The notes beneath the pieces are model-generated. The model was not told where the DNA came from and did not search any database. It worked only from the letters and a program-made list of their open reading frames with translations. Shown piece after piece: positions 25,001 to 35,292 of a stretch of DNA of 64,000 bases. Numbering within the stretch: position 1 is the stretch's first letter; each line of letters opens with the position of its first letter. The translations under genes were made by a program, and so were the position numbers. The stretch lies in NCBI GenBank assembly GCA_026008535.1, contig BRKX01000009.1, forward strand, positions 37,703,501-37,767,500. The letters are read 5' to 3'. This DNA is from Perilla frutescens (taxonomy: Eukaryota; Streptophyta; Magnoliopsida; Lamiales; Lamiaceae).

Positions 25001-26528
25001 GTTACAGTTGGTTCAACCACCAGACTCTACTAAAGGACTTATAGCTACTTTAATAGCTAAACCCGATTTAAGGAAACGAATTGTGGAGGCACAAAGAGGG
25101 GATCAATTTTTGGAGAAGATGCGATTGAAAGTAAGATCTGAGGATTCAAAAGGATTTGCTGAAGCAAATGATAATGCTCTCATGTACGAAAGAAGAATAT
25201 GTGTGCCCCACAATGAAGAGTTAAAGAATGAAATCATGATGGAAGCTCATGATACTCCATATACCGCTCACCCTGGAAGTACAAAGATGTATAGAGATTT
25301 GAAGAGAAACTTCTGGTGGCGAAATATGAAGAGAGAAGTGGCCTCATTTGTTGAACGATGCTTAACTTGTCAGCAAGTAAAGGCGGTACATCAACGACCA
25401 TCAGGATTATTACAACCACTTGAAATCCCAGAATGGAAATGGGAACATATCAACATGGATTTTATAGTAGGATTACCAAAGTCAGTGCGAGGAAACACTG
25501 CGATATGGGTCGTTGTTGATCGATTGACCAAATCCGCGCACTTTTTGCCAATCAAGATGACACTTGGACTAGATAAGTTGGCTCAACTCTATGTGAAGGA
25601 GATTGTGCGATTACACGGAGTACCTGTCTCGATCACCTCTGACCGAGATACCAGATTTACTTCTAGATTCTGGATAAGTCTCCAAGATGCCATGGGAACA
25701 CAACTAAATTTCAGTACAGCTTTCCATCCTCAAACTGATGGACAATCAGAAAGGACAATACAAATACTAGAGGATATGCTCAGAGGAGTTTTAACTGATA
25801 GAGGTGGAAGCTGGGAAAATGTTTTATCCTTAGTAGAGTTCGCCTATAACAACAGTTATCAGGCAACCATTGGAATGGCACCATATGAAGCATTGTATGG
25901 CCGAAAATGTAGATCACCACTTTATTGGGATGAAGTGGGTGAAAGAAAGATATTAGGCCCTGAGATTGTTCAGATAACAATCGAAATAATTGATAAGATA
26001 AGAATGAGAATGAAGGAGGCCCAAGATAGACAAAAAGCCTATGCAGATAAACGTCGAAAGGATCTGTATTTTAATGTTGGAGATAAGGTCTTTCTCAAAA
26101 TATCTCCTACTAAAGGAATTATACGTTTTGGCAAAAGAGGAAAATTGAAACCACGGTATATTGGACCATTTGAAATTCTTGAACGAGTTGGAGAGGTAGC
26201 TTATAGACTAGCCTTACCGCCAAGTCTAGCTGAGGTTCATAATGTTTTTCATGTCTCAATGTTGAGAAAGTACGTGTTTGATACTACACACGTTATAAAG
26301 AATGAAGAGATAGTCCTGAATCAGGATTTATCATATGAAGAAAAACCAGAGGCTATTCTTGACCAAAAGGTCCAAAAATTACGGAACAAACAGATATCAC
26401 TGGTGAAAGTCCTATGGAATAACCATGGGAGAGAGGAAGCTACCTGGGAGCTTGAAAGCAGAATCAAGGAGTTGTACCCTGATTTACCCTATAGAGGTAC
26501 GCAAATTTCGGGACGAAATTTTTATTAA
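22038..26528 (+). CDS. Chromovirus gag-pol polyprotein with chromodomain
   Basis: One 1496-codon ORF encodes all replication proteins. The gag domain occupies about residues 30-200, followed by a CCHC zinc knuckle at about 268-282 (CFFCHQPGHFARDCP). The aspartic protease has DTGA at 371. Reverse transcriptase has FIDD with Asp708-Asp709, and RNase H has TDAS with Asp855. Integrase has its HHCC finger from His1078 and a D-D-35-E triad at Asp1141, Asp1202 and Glu1238. The last 60 residues form a chromodomain (about 1435-1485, with VLWNNHGREEATWELE), thought to direct insertion to marked chromatin in this lineage. The start ATG follows a predicted splice acceptor. Every catalytic residue checked is present, so the element may be competent. 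Confidence 0.95.
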   Translation: MPPKKRTQNQENHGQPAPIPIPIPTSRAEEAFRKHHPPTFNGLGDPIDAEKWIRSLDRIFDYMSCMNEEKLTCAQFQLIDDADYWWESVKRTMTYEQWQEFTWEDFKEEVYQKYIPDCYREKKESEFWNLRQGSSTVTEYDRAFNQLSRYAPHLVDSDCKKAKKFRKGLKPEISMTLMGHDEMSYAQTLRRALNIESVMPAEKIQPQQSSQDLKGKRKWEDRNAVGNKQQWAKGNTNYGQQNQQGNRTPCPICRKFHSGKCMRNTDGCFFCHQPGHFARDCPRSKGNTGFPPRPAQDGNINQRPNQGNNSRPNQGGNLRQNQRGNFKPDQGQRALQPARTYALQQQQAERAPENLAGMINMVNIPVLALFDTGATHSFISEKASQRLKLRQVDATNALEVSIPSGKTVIANRICLNLELEINKKIFITDLYVIDMKDFDIILGMNWLTATYATIRCHEREVIFQKPGEPKVIFFGARMGLKIPVVSALKAIKLMRKEGCHAFLVNLVGKEKEGVTIDQVPIVREYKDVFPQDLPGLPPDRQTEFTIDLEPGAAPISKAPYRMAPNELQELKVQLQELLDLGFIQPSVSPWGAPILFVKKKDGTLRMCIDYRELNKVTVKNKYPLPRIDDLFDQLRGANVFSKIDLRSGYHQLKIRKEDVPKTAFRTRYGHYEFLVMPFGLTNAPAVFMDMMNRVFHQYLDNFVLVFIDDILIYSKSEEQHQEHLHIILETLRREKLYAKFSKCEFWLSEVMFLGHIVSSEGIKVDPAKVEAVSNWKSPSSAHEIRSFLGLAGYYRRFIEGFSKLARPMTQLLKKKTKFIWTEECEKNFQELKKRLTTAPVLVIPEGNEGFVIFTDASKLGLGCVLMQDKRVVAYASRQLRPHELNYPTHDLELAAVVHALKIWRHYLYGVRCEIYTDHKSLKYFFEQKDLNMRQRRWLELVKDYDCTILYHPGKANVVADALSRKTKAELGCFLTQEERLIEEFQRLELQLVQPPDSTKGLIATLIAKPDLRKRIVEAQRGDQFLEKMRLKVRSEDSKGFAEANDNALMYERRICVPHNEELKNEIMMEAHDTPYTAHPGSTKMYRDLKRNFWWRNMKREVASFVERCLTCQQVKAVHQRPSGLLQPLEIPEWKWEHINMDFIVGLPKSVRGNTAIWVVVDRLTKSAHFLPIKMTLGLDKLAQLYVKEIVRLHGVPVSITSDRDTRFTSRFWISLQDAMGTQLNFSTAFHPQTDGQSERTIQILEDMLRGVLTDRGGSWENVLSLVEFAYNNSYQATIGMAPYEALYGRKCRSPLYWDEVGERKILGPEIVQITIEIIDKIRMRMKEAQDRQKAYADKRRKDLYFNVGDKVFLKISPTKGIIRFGKRGKLKPRYIGPFEILERVGEVAYRLALPPSLAEVHNVFHVSMLRKYVFDTTHVIKNEEIVLNQDLSYEEKPEAILDQKVQKLRNKQISLVKVLWNNHGREEATWELESRIKELYPDLPYRGTQISGRNFY

Positions 26529-26539
26529 GGAGGGTAGAA
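26527..26539 (+). promoter_or_regulatory. Polypurine tract of the chromovirus
   Basis: AAGGAGGGTAGAA lies immediately before the 3' LTR start (TG at 26540) and overlaps the gag-pol stop codon. It is the expected plus-strand primer. Confidence 0.8.
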
Positions 26540-29033
26540 TGTAATACCCCGAAATATTTTAGAGGGGTTTTACTCAACTTATGTTACCTGAGGGTAATTT
26601 AGGTAAGAAGTTGGGTCCTTAAAGGACTCAAATAAAGGAAAATCGCAGCCAGGGAAATCTATTAAAATTTTTTTTGGTCAAAAATTGCTTAAAAAATATG
26701 TTCTGATATTTTTCTTGGGTTGATAGAAAAATTTTCAAGCATCGTGCCAAACTTTGAATTTTCCAATTTCGAGTTCAAATGAACACTTGGCACAATTTTA
26801 GGGTGAAAGGTAATAGATTTGGATAACTAAGGCACATCCGTCATTATCCAATTTCTTTTTCGAAATATTATCCTATTTATTTTTCTTCTATAAATAGGAG
26901 GTTAAGGTTTCATTTTTCATTCATTTTCAAAATCGAAACGCCGAGCAGCTTCTAGAGAAGGTACGTCTCTAGTTTCCTATTTCATTTCCGAAATAGTCAT
27001 TTTGAAGGTGTCAACGCATAGATCACGAATACGTGATTGAAATGATGACACGACGGACGATCACGATGGAAAATCATCGTGACCGCCGCCAAAAGTCGCC
27101 ACCACCTTTCAAATCGGTGACTCTTTCGGGTCATCAAATCAAAAAGTGTCTTTAGGGTTTTATGTTCTATGTATATTTATATACATTTTCCATGTTGTCA
27201 CTTTTTAATTTCGGGTATATTTTGGGTATCCGATTATTAAATTGTAGTCTTTTTCAGATCTATCCTTCGTGGATAGCCCTATCGTATTTTTAAACTCAAA
27301 AGTTGTTCCGTGTCAAAATATAGTATTTTTATTTAAAGTTTCATATTTTTCCAATGGGCAGATCTTGCGGTATGAATTTATTTGTACCGAATTAATTTTA
27401 GGATACGGGTTTGACCACCCCGTATGCCAAAAACTTCCTAAACGGTTTTTCTTTATAAAAATGCCCTGAGTAAAGTTCCCTTAAGAGTCAAAATATTTTG
27501 ATGATCCGGGTGCTGCGTATTAAGATAGTAGATATTATAATATTTACTTCATAGCTAAGAAAGGTTAGATTTTGACCTAATGGTAGTCATTCATCGAAAC
27601 TAAGTTGCCGGATAATCTTGTAGGCACAGAAGAAGGAGACTTCTAGTTGAGATCAGAATCAGAATCTAGATCTAGCTCAGATTACCAGGTGGGTTTTTAT
27701 TATATAAAAATATGTTTCGGGTTATTAAGCCCTGATATTTATAAAATGAATATGATTGAATATCCAACTCATGACTGTATTTGATGTGCTCTCCTGACTC
27801 ATGTAAGTCTTACTACTGTTTTTGGTGACGAAACTACAATGGTTCACGATATCGAGCCCCAAGCAAACAGGGCAGTGTCCAACCTTAAGCAGCCGGGTTG
27901 TGTACACGAACCGACTCACCGTAAGCGTTCTAGGGGAGAGTTGCGCGCAATGATGGAACGAAAATGATTTTGTATACATGGAATTCACAAATTTTCTATT
28001 TTGAAAGCTTTCCATGATATGCTCTCAATATGATTGGATATTCTATTTTATAAAATGATTCTGAAGGTTTTTCTCAAAAGTACCCACTGAGTGCATTAGT
28101 ACTCACGCCCAAATCTTTTCAAATATTTTCAGGATGAGCTGCGGGATGGTGGACGGCTGTGCTAAGGCTGAAGGGCTATCTTTTGATGTATATGTTTCTT
28201 TTATGTGTGGAGTCCAACTGAGAACATGGTTACCTTTTGCGTCTGAATAAATGCACTGCGTTTTTGTCCGCTTACTCTGATTATTGTTATGGAGTGCTCG
28301 GTTCTCCGAATCCCATTTTATTTACTGTTATGGAGTGTTCGGTTCTCCGAATCCCATTTTATTTACGGTTATGGAGTGTTCGGTTCTCCGAATCCCATTT
28401 TCTTTACTGTTATGGAGTGTTCGGTTCTCCGAATCCCATTTTATTTACTGTTATGGAGTGTTCGGTTCTCCGAATCCCATTTTCTTTACTGTTATGGAGT
28501 GTTCGGTTCTCCGAATCCCATTTTCTTTATTGTTACGGAGTGTTCGGTTCTCCGAATCCCGTTTACTTTCTGTTCCTGACAGGCGAAAGCCTGGCATTTA
28601 TTTACTTTCCTTACTCAGACAGGCGCAAGCCTGGCTTTACATTGTTTTTCATGTCAAGGCAAAAGCCTGGCTTTATATTGCTTTCACGACAGGCGGGAGC
28701 CTGGCATCTCTTTACTTTAAGTATTTGGACAGACATCAGTCTGGCTTTTTTTTATGCCTAACCTATTAACAGTTAACCTTTGAACTGTTATTATTTACAT
28801 TGAAGTTTGCCTTTGTTATTCTTTCTTGGGTTCATCCTAAGAGTCATGGTATCTGGTTTGAGTCATTTCATACGCTTTAAAAGCGTGGATTGATCCATTT
28901 ATAGAGGTTATGCTGCCCATATTTTTAGGGCACTAACCCTATTTCTTTGATTGCTTCTGTTCAACAACCCCTTCCCCCTTTCCCCAAGTAGCGCACCGGT
29001 CCCCTGCCCTTCTCCCGGGACCGGGGCGTTACA
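26540..29033 (+). repeat. 3' LTR of the chromovirus
   Basis: It begins TGTAATACCCCG and ends GGGGCGTTACA, 2494 bp, near-identical to the 5' LTR except for five extra 41-bp units and at least one substitution near its end. Confidence 0.95.
28287..28572 (+). repeat. 41-bp hairpin repeat, seven units (3' LTR)
   Basis: There are six 41-bp units and one 40-bp unit. All contain CGGTTCTCCGAATCCC, most within the stem-loop TTCGGTTCTCCGAA. Units differ at a few positions (GCTCGG in unit 1; TTACGG in unit 7). Long ORFs across this zone exist only because 41 is not a multiple of three and no stop occurs in the repeat. Confidence 0.95.
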
Positions 29034-29038
29034 AGAAC

Positions 29039-30543
29039 GTTGGAGACTAGCAGGCAATCACAGATGAGTAATCGTCAGTTTAGCTGAAGGTCAAGAAAAA
29101 CTGATGAGAGCAGAGCCAGTTTGAAAGCTGAAACTGAACTGATCAAAGATCAGTCAGTTAAAAAGAGCCAACCCTAAAACTGATCAAAGATCAGTTAGCT
29201 GGAAGAAAAGCTCAAAAAGCTTTGAGCCAATACTGAATTGACCTAGGATCAGTTCAATGAAAGAAAAGCTCAAACAAGCAGCCGACTGGAAGTCCAGAAC
29301 TGAAAGCTTTTGAAGCTAAGCTGCCAAGGCAGCTATACTGGACCATCCCAGGATTGAAGCTCAAGGCAACTATGGAACTACCAACTGGATAATCTCAGAG
29401 TTGAAAGCCGAGACAACTGAGAACCCATCAGCTGAAGTCCAAAACTTATAGCCAGAACGCCTGCTCTCTCTGAAAAATAGTCAATGAAGATCCTGATAAG
29501 AAATTTTGAAAAGATCCTGAAGATCTTAGAGCAGAAGTCATTAAATTCAACGGCTAGTTCATTCAAAGCTTCAAACGGCTACAGGCATTAAACTATCGCT
29601 GGTGAAATCAATAAATTCTCCAATCACAACGGTCAAAAGATCACTCACCTATATAAAGAGAGTGAACACCATTTTGGCTAAGACTTTTTCGCAAGATTTT
29701 CTAACTTCTGCTATATTTTGCAGAGCGAGCTTTCTCTCTCCCTCCCCACAGCTCAAAGCTTAAATCTCTTAAGTGTGAAAAGTCCCAACTGAGAAGGCAT
29801 ACTTCAAGTCTCAAGCAAGCAGCTAGCTGACACAGAATTCCAGCCAGAGCAAAGCTTCTCAGTTCAGTTCTTCAAAGATCAACCACTCAGCTCAAGTTGA
29901 ATGAGCACTTCAGGTTGATAACAGAATCAAGACTGTCTTCTTAAAGATCGATAGAGAACTAAAATCTTGTAAAGATGGGCAATAGCACCTAAAGTCTCAG
30001 CGAGCAGTTAGGACTGGTAAGTGTGAGCTGTTGATCTAGAAACTGACTGAGGAGGGGTGTGTACCGATGGGTCTGTTCTTCCGGGATAGCAACAGTTGGA
30101 AAGGAGGCCGCGATCGGGTTGAAGGGTGCCGTTTTCAGGTCCAACAGAATTTCTTCACCGTATAACTGTAATAAAGAAACTTTACACTTGCACAGTGGAT
30201 TGCCCTTCTGCAGAAGGAAGAGAGGACATTGAAGCAAGAAGCTTCGAACCTCTATAAGTCTTGTGTATGATGTACTTTATGCTGTAAGTTTCTGCATGTT
30301 CTTTAACTGCACACTATAAGCACACAAGCTGCACTGACAAGTTAAAGGCTTCAAGCTATCAATCTTAACTGATCAGCTCACAAGCTAAGCTCACATCGAG
30401 TTCGTTATCTCAACTGATCAGATCACAGATAAATTGTCATAAGCGAGTCAGGGCCCCATACATTCCGCAATCTATTTAAGTTTTTGAATTAGTTTATTCA
30501 CCCTCCCCTCGAAACTGACAATAGACTTGTCCCGGGACCAACA
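29039..30543 (+). repeat. Solo LTR A, right part
   Basis: This continues the LTR interrupted at 18903 and ends GGGACCAACA. It is AAGCTT- and CAGCTGA-rich and non-coding. Segments such as GGATTGCCCTTCTGCAGAAG and AAGCTTCGAACCTCTATA recur, reverse-complemented, in solo LTR B. Confidence 0.7.
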
Positions 30544-30634
30544 TGGGCCAAGCTGCTTACTTAAGCTGAGCTAGTCCATAAGTATTGGGCTTCACTTAAT
30601 GGGCCACTTAATTAACATAAGTCAAAACCAAACA
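30544..30634 (-). repeat. Tork 5' LTR, distal part
   Basis: A 91-bp piece lies between the end of solo LTR A and CCAAACA at 30634, which would be the complement of a TGTTTGG LTR start. The assignment rests on position and summed length (about 600 bp with 18123-18631). Confidence 0.4.
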
Positions 30635-31592
30635 TGTACATATCCACGAAATAGCTAAATAGATAAAAGAAAATTATTGCACAATCTCAATTCAATGTCA
30701 AGTTCATCATAAAAACATACAAACTTGTTGAACATTTCTCCAAAAATAGGAGAAAATGGAGGAATACATTTGAAACGTAAACTCTAATTGTGTTGCTCTT
30801 CTGCTAGACATTTCTAACTACATCACATTTCTTCCCCAACTCCCACTCTATCATTCATAATTTTGCATATCTCCCGAAATTTCTCTCACCAAAAATTCTG
30901 ACTAATGTAGAAATGCTAACAGCTTTGGAATCATGTGTGATGGATGCAAGAGTTCATAAAATATATGCAAGTATATATAGTAGTGCAATGAAGTGGTAAA
31001 TTTAGAATAATATAATTAAATTAATTATTAATTATGCAAATTTGAATGTGTGTGGATCGATTTACCAAGTGAAGATTAGATATATATGTTTTGTGCGATA
31101 TCTACATGCTTCCATAATTAAAATTTATCATCTATATATACTTACGATATATTTGCATCATATAATAAGTTATCTTACACACAATTTTTCATGTTGACGT
31201 GTGTTTGCGCTAAATCATCGCAAATTTTGGACATAAATATATATTATAAATTATAAATATATCATATAAGAAAATTTTCATTTTTTGTTTGAAGAAAGAT
31301 TTATCCAATCAAAGATTAGATGTGTGTGTATATATATATTATACATATAATATATATGTGGGATATAAAAGTTATATGTTTCTATAATAAATTAATATCA
31401 TATGATTTGATAATGCTATTTGAGCTCGACCAATAAGGCTAATTAGTGTTAAATATTTTTTTTAAATGTGTTTTCTAATAATAATTATTTATTAATTTAT
31501 TTATTTTTTGGGTGTGATTAGATGATTAAAATTATAACAAATTGTAATTAAATTTTTATTTTTCTCATAATTTGATTATTCATTAAACATTT
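30635..31592. other. AT-rich intergenic DNA, nothing recognised
   Basis: The segment is strongly AT-rich with TATATA tracts near 31320-31370. I see no ORF, transposon end or RNA gene. Confidence 0.5.
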
Positions 31593-33227
31593 TGTTTGTC
31601 CCGGTGCGAGTCTATGTCAGTTTAGAGGGGGATGAATAAACTGACTTTAAAAAAAAACTTGAGATTTTTTGCGGAATATATAGGGCCCTTGACTCGCTTT
31701 GAAAGCTTATCCGTGCACTTCATAGTTGAGATAGAAAGCTTAGCTTATGAGTGCAGCTTGTGTGCGATAGTGTACAGTTGTGTATATGCAAGAGCTTAAG
31801 CAGAAAATACAGCACACACAAGATTTATAGAGGTTCGAAGCTTTCTGCTTCTACGTCCTATCTTCTTTCCTCAGAAGGGCAATCCACTATGCAAATGTAA
31901 AGTTTTTTTATTACAGTTGCACAATAAAGAAATCTGTTAAACCTGAAAACAACATCCTTCAAACCGAGCACAACTCCCTTTTCAACTGTTGTTGTCCCGA
32001 AAGAACGGACCCCTCAGTACACCCTTCCTCAGCCAGTTCTAGTTGACAGCTCACACTTACCGGTCCCAACTGCTCGTTGAGACTTTAGGTGTTATTGCCT
32101 GTCTTTACAAAATTTTAGATCTCTCTCGATCTTCAAGAATACAGTCTTGAATCTGTTATCAACTTTGAATTCTCCTTGAAGTGAGCTGAGTAGTTGATCT
32201 TTGAAGAGCTTGAACTGAGAAGCTTTGCTCTGGCTGGAATTCTTCAACAGATAGTTGTTTGCTTGGAACTTGAAGCATGTCTTCTCAGTTGGGACTTTTC
32301 GCACTTGTGATGTTTAAGCTTTAAGTTGTGGGGAGGAAGAAAGAAAGCTCAATATCTGCAAGATATAGCAAGAGTTAGATTAGCAAAAGTCTTAATCAAA
32401 ATGAGATCCACTCTTATTATATAGATGAGTGATCTATGTGACCGTTAGGTTCTACCGATCGTTGGTTCGGTTGATCCATCGATGGTAGTTGAATTCTTGT
32501 AGCCGTAGAAGCTTAAATGAACTAGTCATTGCTTGATTTAATGACTTCTGCTCCAAGATCTTTTGTCAAGATCTTCAATAACTGCTTGACAGGTATTAGT
32601 TGCTCTGGCTATCAATTATGGACTTCAGTTGGTAAGTCCTCAGCTGTCTCGACTTTCAGCTCTAAGATTGTCCATTTGGCAATTCCTCAGCTGCCTTAAG
32701 CTTCAGTTCTGGAATGGTCCAGTTTAGCATTTCCTCAACTGCCTTGGTCTTCAGCTCTGGGTTTTGGCAGCTCAGCTTTTGGTTAAAGCTTCAGCTCTGG
32801 ACTCCAGCTGGCTCCTTGGAAGTTTAACTTTGATTAAAGCTTCAGTTGGCTTCATCTTCTGAGCTCTTCTCCCAGCTTGACTGATCTTAACTAATAGTTG
32901 ATCAGTTCAGTTTGGTTTTCTGTAAGTTTGAGCTTTCAAGCTAGCTCTGTCTCATTAGCTTTTCTTAGCTTTCAGCTAAGCTGATGGTTGTTCATCTGTT
33001 GGATGCTTTCTAGTCTTCAGCTTTGACTGGTTAGATTTTGTCTGCTTGATGCATTATCTTCCGCTAGTTGACCATGCTCCAAAGCGTTTAACTTTCGCTT
33101 CAGCTGAGCTGAATTTTGGAGTCTTTTTCCAGCCAGTATAACCTGCAGTTTTTCAAAGAACTTTTCCACATGTTTTGACATTTCATCAAAACTACCAGTT
33201 GGGTTAACTTGATAGTTTTTCCCAACA
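31593..33227 (-). repeat. Solo LTR B with perfect 5-bp TSD
   Basis: On the - strand it reads TGTTGGGAAAA...GGGACAAACA, homologous over its length to solo LTR A. It is 1635 bp and flanked by the perfect direct repeat CATTT (31588-31592 and 33228-33232). There is no internal region, so it is a true solo LTR left by LTR-LTR recombination. Short ORFs in it are not genes. Confidence 0.85.
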
Positions 33228-33622
33228 CATTTAATTAAGTGATGATTGATTAAAATTATCGAATATATATTTTGACACACGATTTTTTAATATATCTGAT
33301 TAAATTATTATATATATACATACATATAACATTAGAGTTCATAATTGTTTTCAAAATTTTAGTTATTTTTTTGGTAAAAATTATAAATATGACATATATA
33401 TATTATTCATATTACAATATGCTAATATTATTTATATTATAAATATATAGTGATGTTTATTATATTGTATTTTATATAAAGATATGATATATATATATAT
33501 ATATAATGAAATTCATATATATTTAGTGGATTTACTAATTTTGGCAAATGTGTTAGGCGGGAAAAATATAAATTGATATTTCTAAGACCATTGTGTTTAT
33601 ATATATAAGATAAAAATTGGGT
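33228..33622. other. AT-rich intergenic DNA
   Basis: More than 75% A+T by eye, with (TA)n tracts near 33485-33510. No feature is recognised. Confidence 0.5.
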
Positions 33623-34372
33623 TGTAACATAAATTTTTATATTTAATTTAGTAAAACACAAAATATGTACAATTCAGATGATTTTCGAATCAAAATATAT
33701 TTATACGGATCCAATCTCTGTATTTTCTCTGATTCTTCTCTTCAAAACTTGATTTTTAAATGGTTTTTAAAATCTTCAGAGTAAACTTGTCTCTTTGATA
33801 TCCTCAGACTTTTTGTTTGAACTTAACCTTTGAAGTTTTCGAGGAAAATTTGTATCATCGATCTTCTTTGACTTGGTCTTTAGTCTTAGTAATGTTAATT
33901 CGGAGGGCCCACGTCTTGTTTCTAGATCAAACATCAACTTCAGAATGAATTTGATGAAGAACGTCTTTAACCATCTTCTATATGAATCAAACGCCATCTT
34001 CGGGGTGAATTTGGTGAAGAACGTCTTGAATATTTGAGAGAATTTCACTTATGGAATTTCTTCTCAAATTCTTGAACTTTTCAAATGACTTTTGGTGTGT
34101 TTTTCAACTGATATGGATGCCCATATTTATAGCTGTAGGTAGGAGTATCTAAGGCTAACGTGGCGCAATCTCATTGGCTCTTGAATATTGATATATATCT
34201 CTGCAAAGATATTTACTTGTTGTCAAAGACTCTTAATGTTTATCATATAATAATATCTTTATTTTTTAAATATTTTATCTAATTTTGGATTTTATAAGAT
34301 TCCAAAATTAAATAAATATATTAAAATCAATAAAAATTTTATTTATAATATTGTAAAATTTCGTCACCTACA
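33623..34372 (-). repeat. 3' LTR of the gag-only element
   Basis: On the - strand it runs TGTAGGTGACG...TTATGTTACA with TGTA/TACA inverted ends. A 90-codon ORF inside is fortuitous. Confidence 0.8.
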
Positions 34373-34440
34373 AGTGCCCCCTCGAGACTTGTTTATGGAT
34401 GACTTGTCATTTGAAATGAATGAGTCTCGAAAACTAATTA

Positions 34441-35099
34441 GATAGTTTAAACTCGTATCAAGGAGCCTTGAACTTGAATTTATTAGATAGTTTGTACTCG
34501 TGTCGAGGAGTTCTTGAATTTCAACTTGTGAATAGTTTATACTCATATTCAAGAGTTCTTTTTGAATTTATTAGATAGTTTATGCTCTTATCAAGAAGCA
34601 TTCAATTTGGATTTCTTAGATAGTTTATAATCATATCAAGGAGCTTTCTTGAACTTGGATAGTTTATACTCATATTGAGGAGCCTTCAACTTGAATTTGG
34701 ACTTTGTAGACATTTTATACTCGTGTCCGTGAGTACTTGAATTTGAATTTGAATTTGTAGACATTTCATACTCGTGTCAATGAGTCTTGAATTTGAATTT
34801 CAATTTCAATTTCAATTTGTAGACATTTTATACTTGTGTCAAGGAGTCTTAATGAGAATTTCTTCAAAGAAGTTAGATAGTTTTTGCTCATATCTAGAAG
34901 CTTTACGGATAGTTTAGACTCTTATCAAGGAGTACTTAACATTTTTGAAGAGTTTAGATAGTTTTGGCCCTTATCAAGGAGCTTTTGAAGATAGTTTAAG
35001 CTCTTATTAAGGAGCATTTGAGCATTTCTTAAAAAATTCAGATAGTTTTGGCTCTTATCAAGGTGCTTTGGAAGATAGTTTAGGCTCTTATCAAGGAGC
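34441..35099 (-). repeat. Fifteen-copy degenerate peptide-coding repeat
   Basis: Fifteen copies of a 26-bp core (begins GATAGTTT, ends AAGGAGC or AAGGAGT on the + strand) are spaced about 30-60 bp apart. On the - strand the core encodes variants of LLDKSLNYL, for example LLDKSLNYLPKHLDKSQNYL. The spacers contain GAATTT runs. It lies where the C-terminal part of gag or a following ORF would be. Confidence 0.85.
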
Positions 35100-35174
35100 G
35101 TTGCCATTTTTCTTTTCATAGAGTGTGACATGTATTGAAAGACTTGAATAGGCCCATGGTGAGATTTTTAGCCG

Positions 35175-35250
35175 TTTCATCATCATCATCATCATCATCA
35201 TCACCATCATCATCATCATCTTCTTCTTCTTTTTCTTCTTCTTCTTCTTT
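35175..35250 (-). repeat. (GAT)n/(GAA)n tract coding an acidic tail
   Basis: Consecutive CAT/ATC and TTC triplets on the + strand read as poly-Asp and poly-Glu on the - strand in the gag frame. In other frames they give meaningless poly-Lys/Met or poly-Ser. Confidence 0.85.
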
Positions 35251-35292
35251 ACTTGGAGATTCCTCAAAACGTTTGCCTTCATCATTTGTTTC

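Larger units (their letters stand above)
18904..29033 (+). mobile_element. Complete Tekay-like chromovirus (Ty3/gypsy)
   Basis: A full-length element of 10,130 bp is flanked by a perfect 5-bp target duplication, AGAAC (18899-18903 and 29034-29038). It has long LTRs (2289 and 2494 bp), a tRNA-Met type primer-binding site, one uninterrupted gag-pol ORF ending in a chromodomain, and a polypurine tract. The LTR length difference of 205 bp is exactly five 41-bp repeat units. One base difference was noticed elsewhere (T at 21180 against C in 3' LTR). This points to a recent insertion. Lineage: chromodomain, single ORF and long LTRs fit Tekay/Del best; Reina or CRM are less likely. Confidence 0.93.

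Noticed and set aside
28237..28769. Three overlapping ORFs with repeated SVRFSESHF-like peptides
   Set aside because: They are the three frames of the 41-bp LTR repeat, which contains no stops. All three frames are open, so no frame is favoured.
34441..35099. Regular repeats with spacers as a CRISPR array
   Set aside because: The repeats are degenerate, the spacing is irregular, the repeats code for peptide, and the DNA is from a plant.
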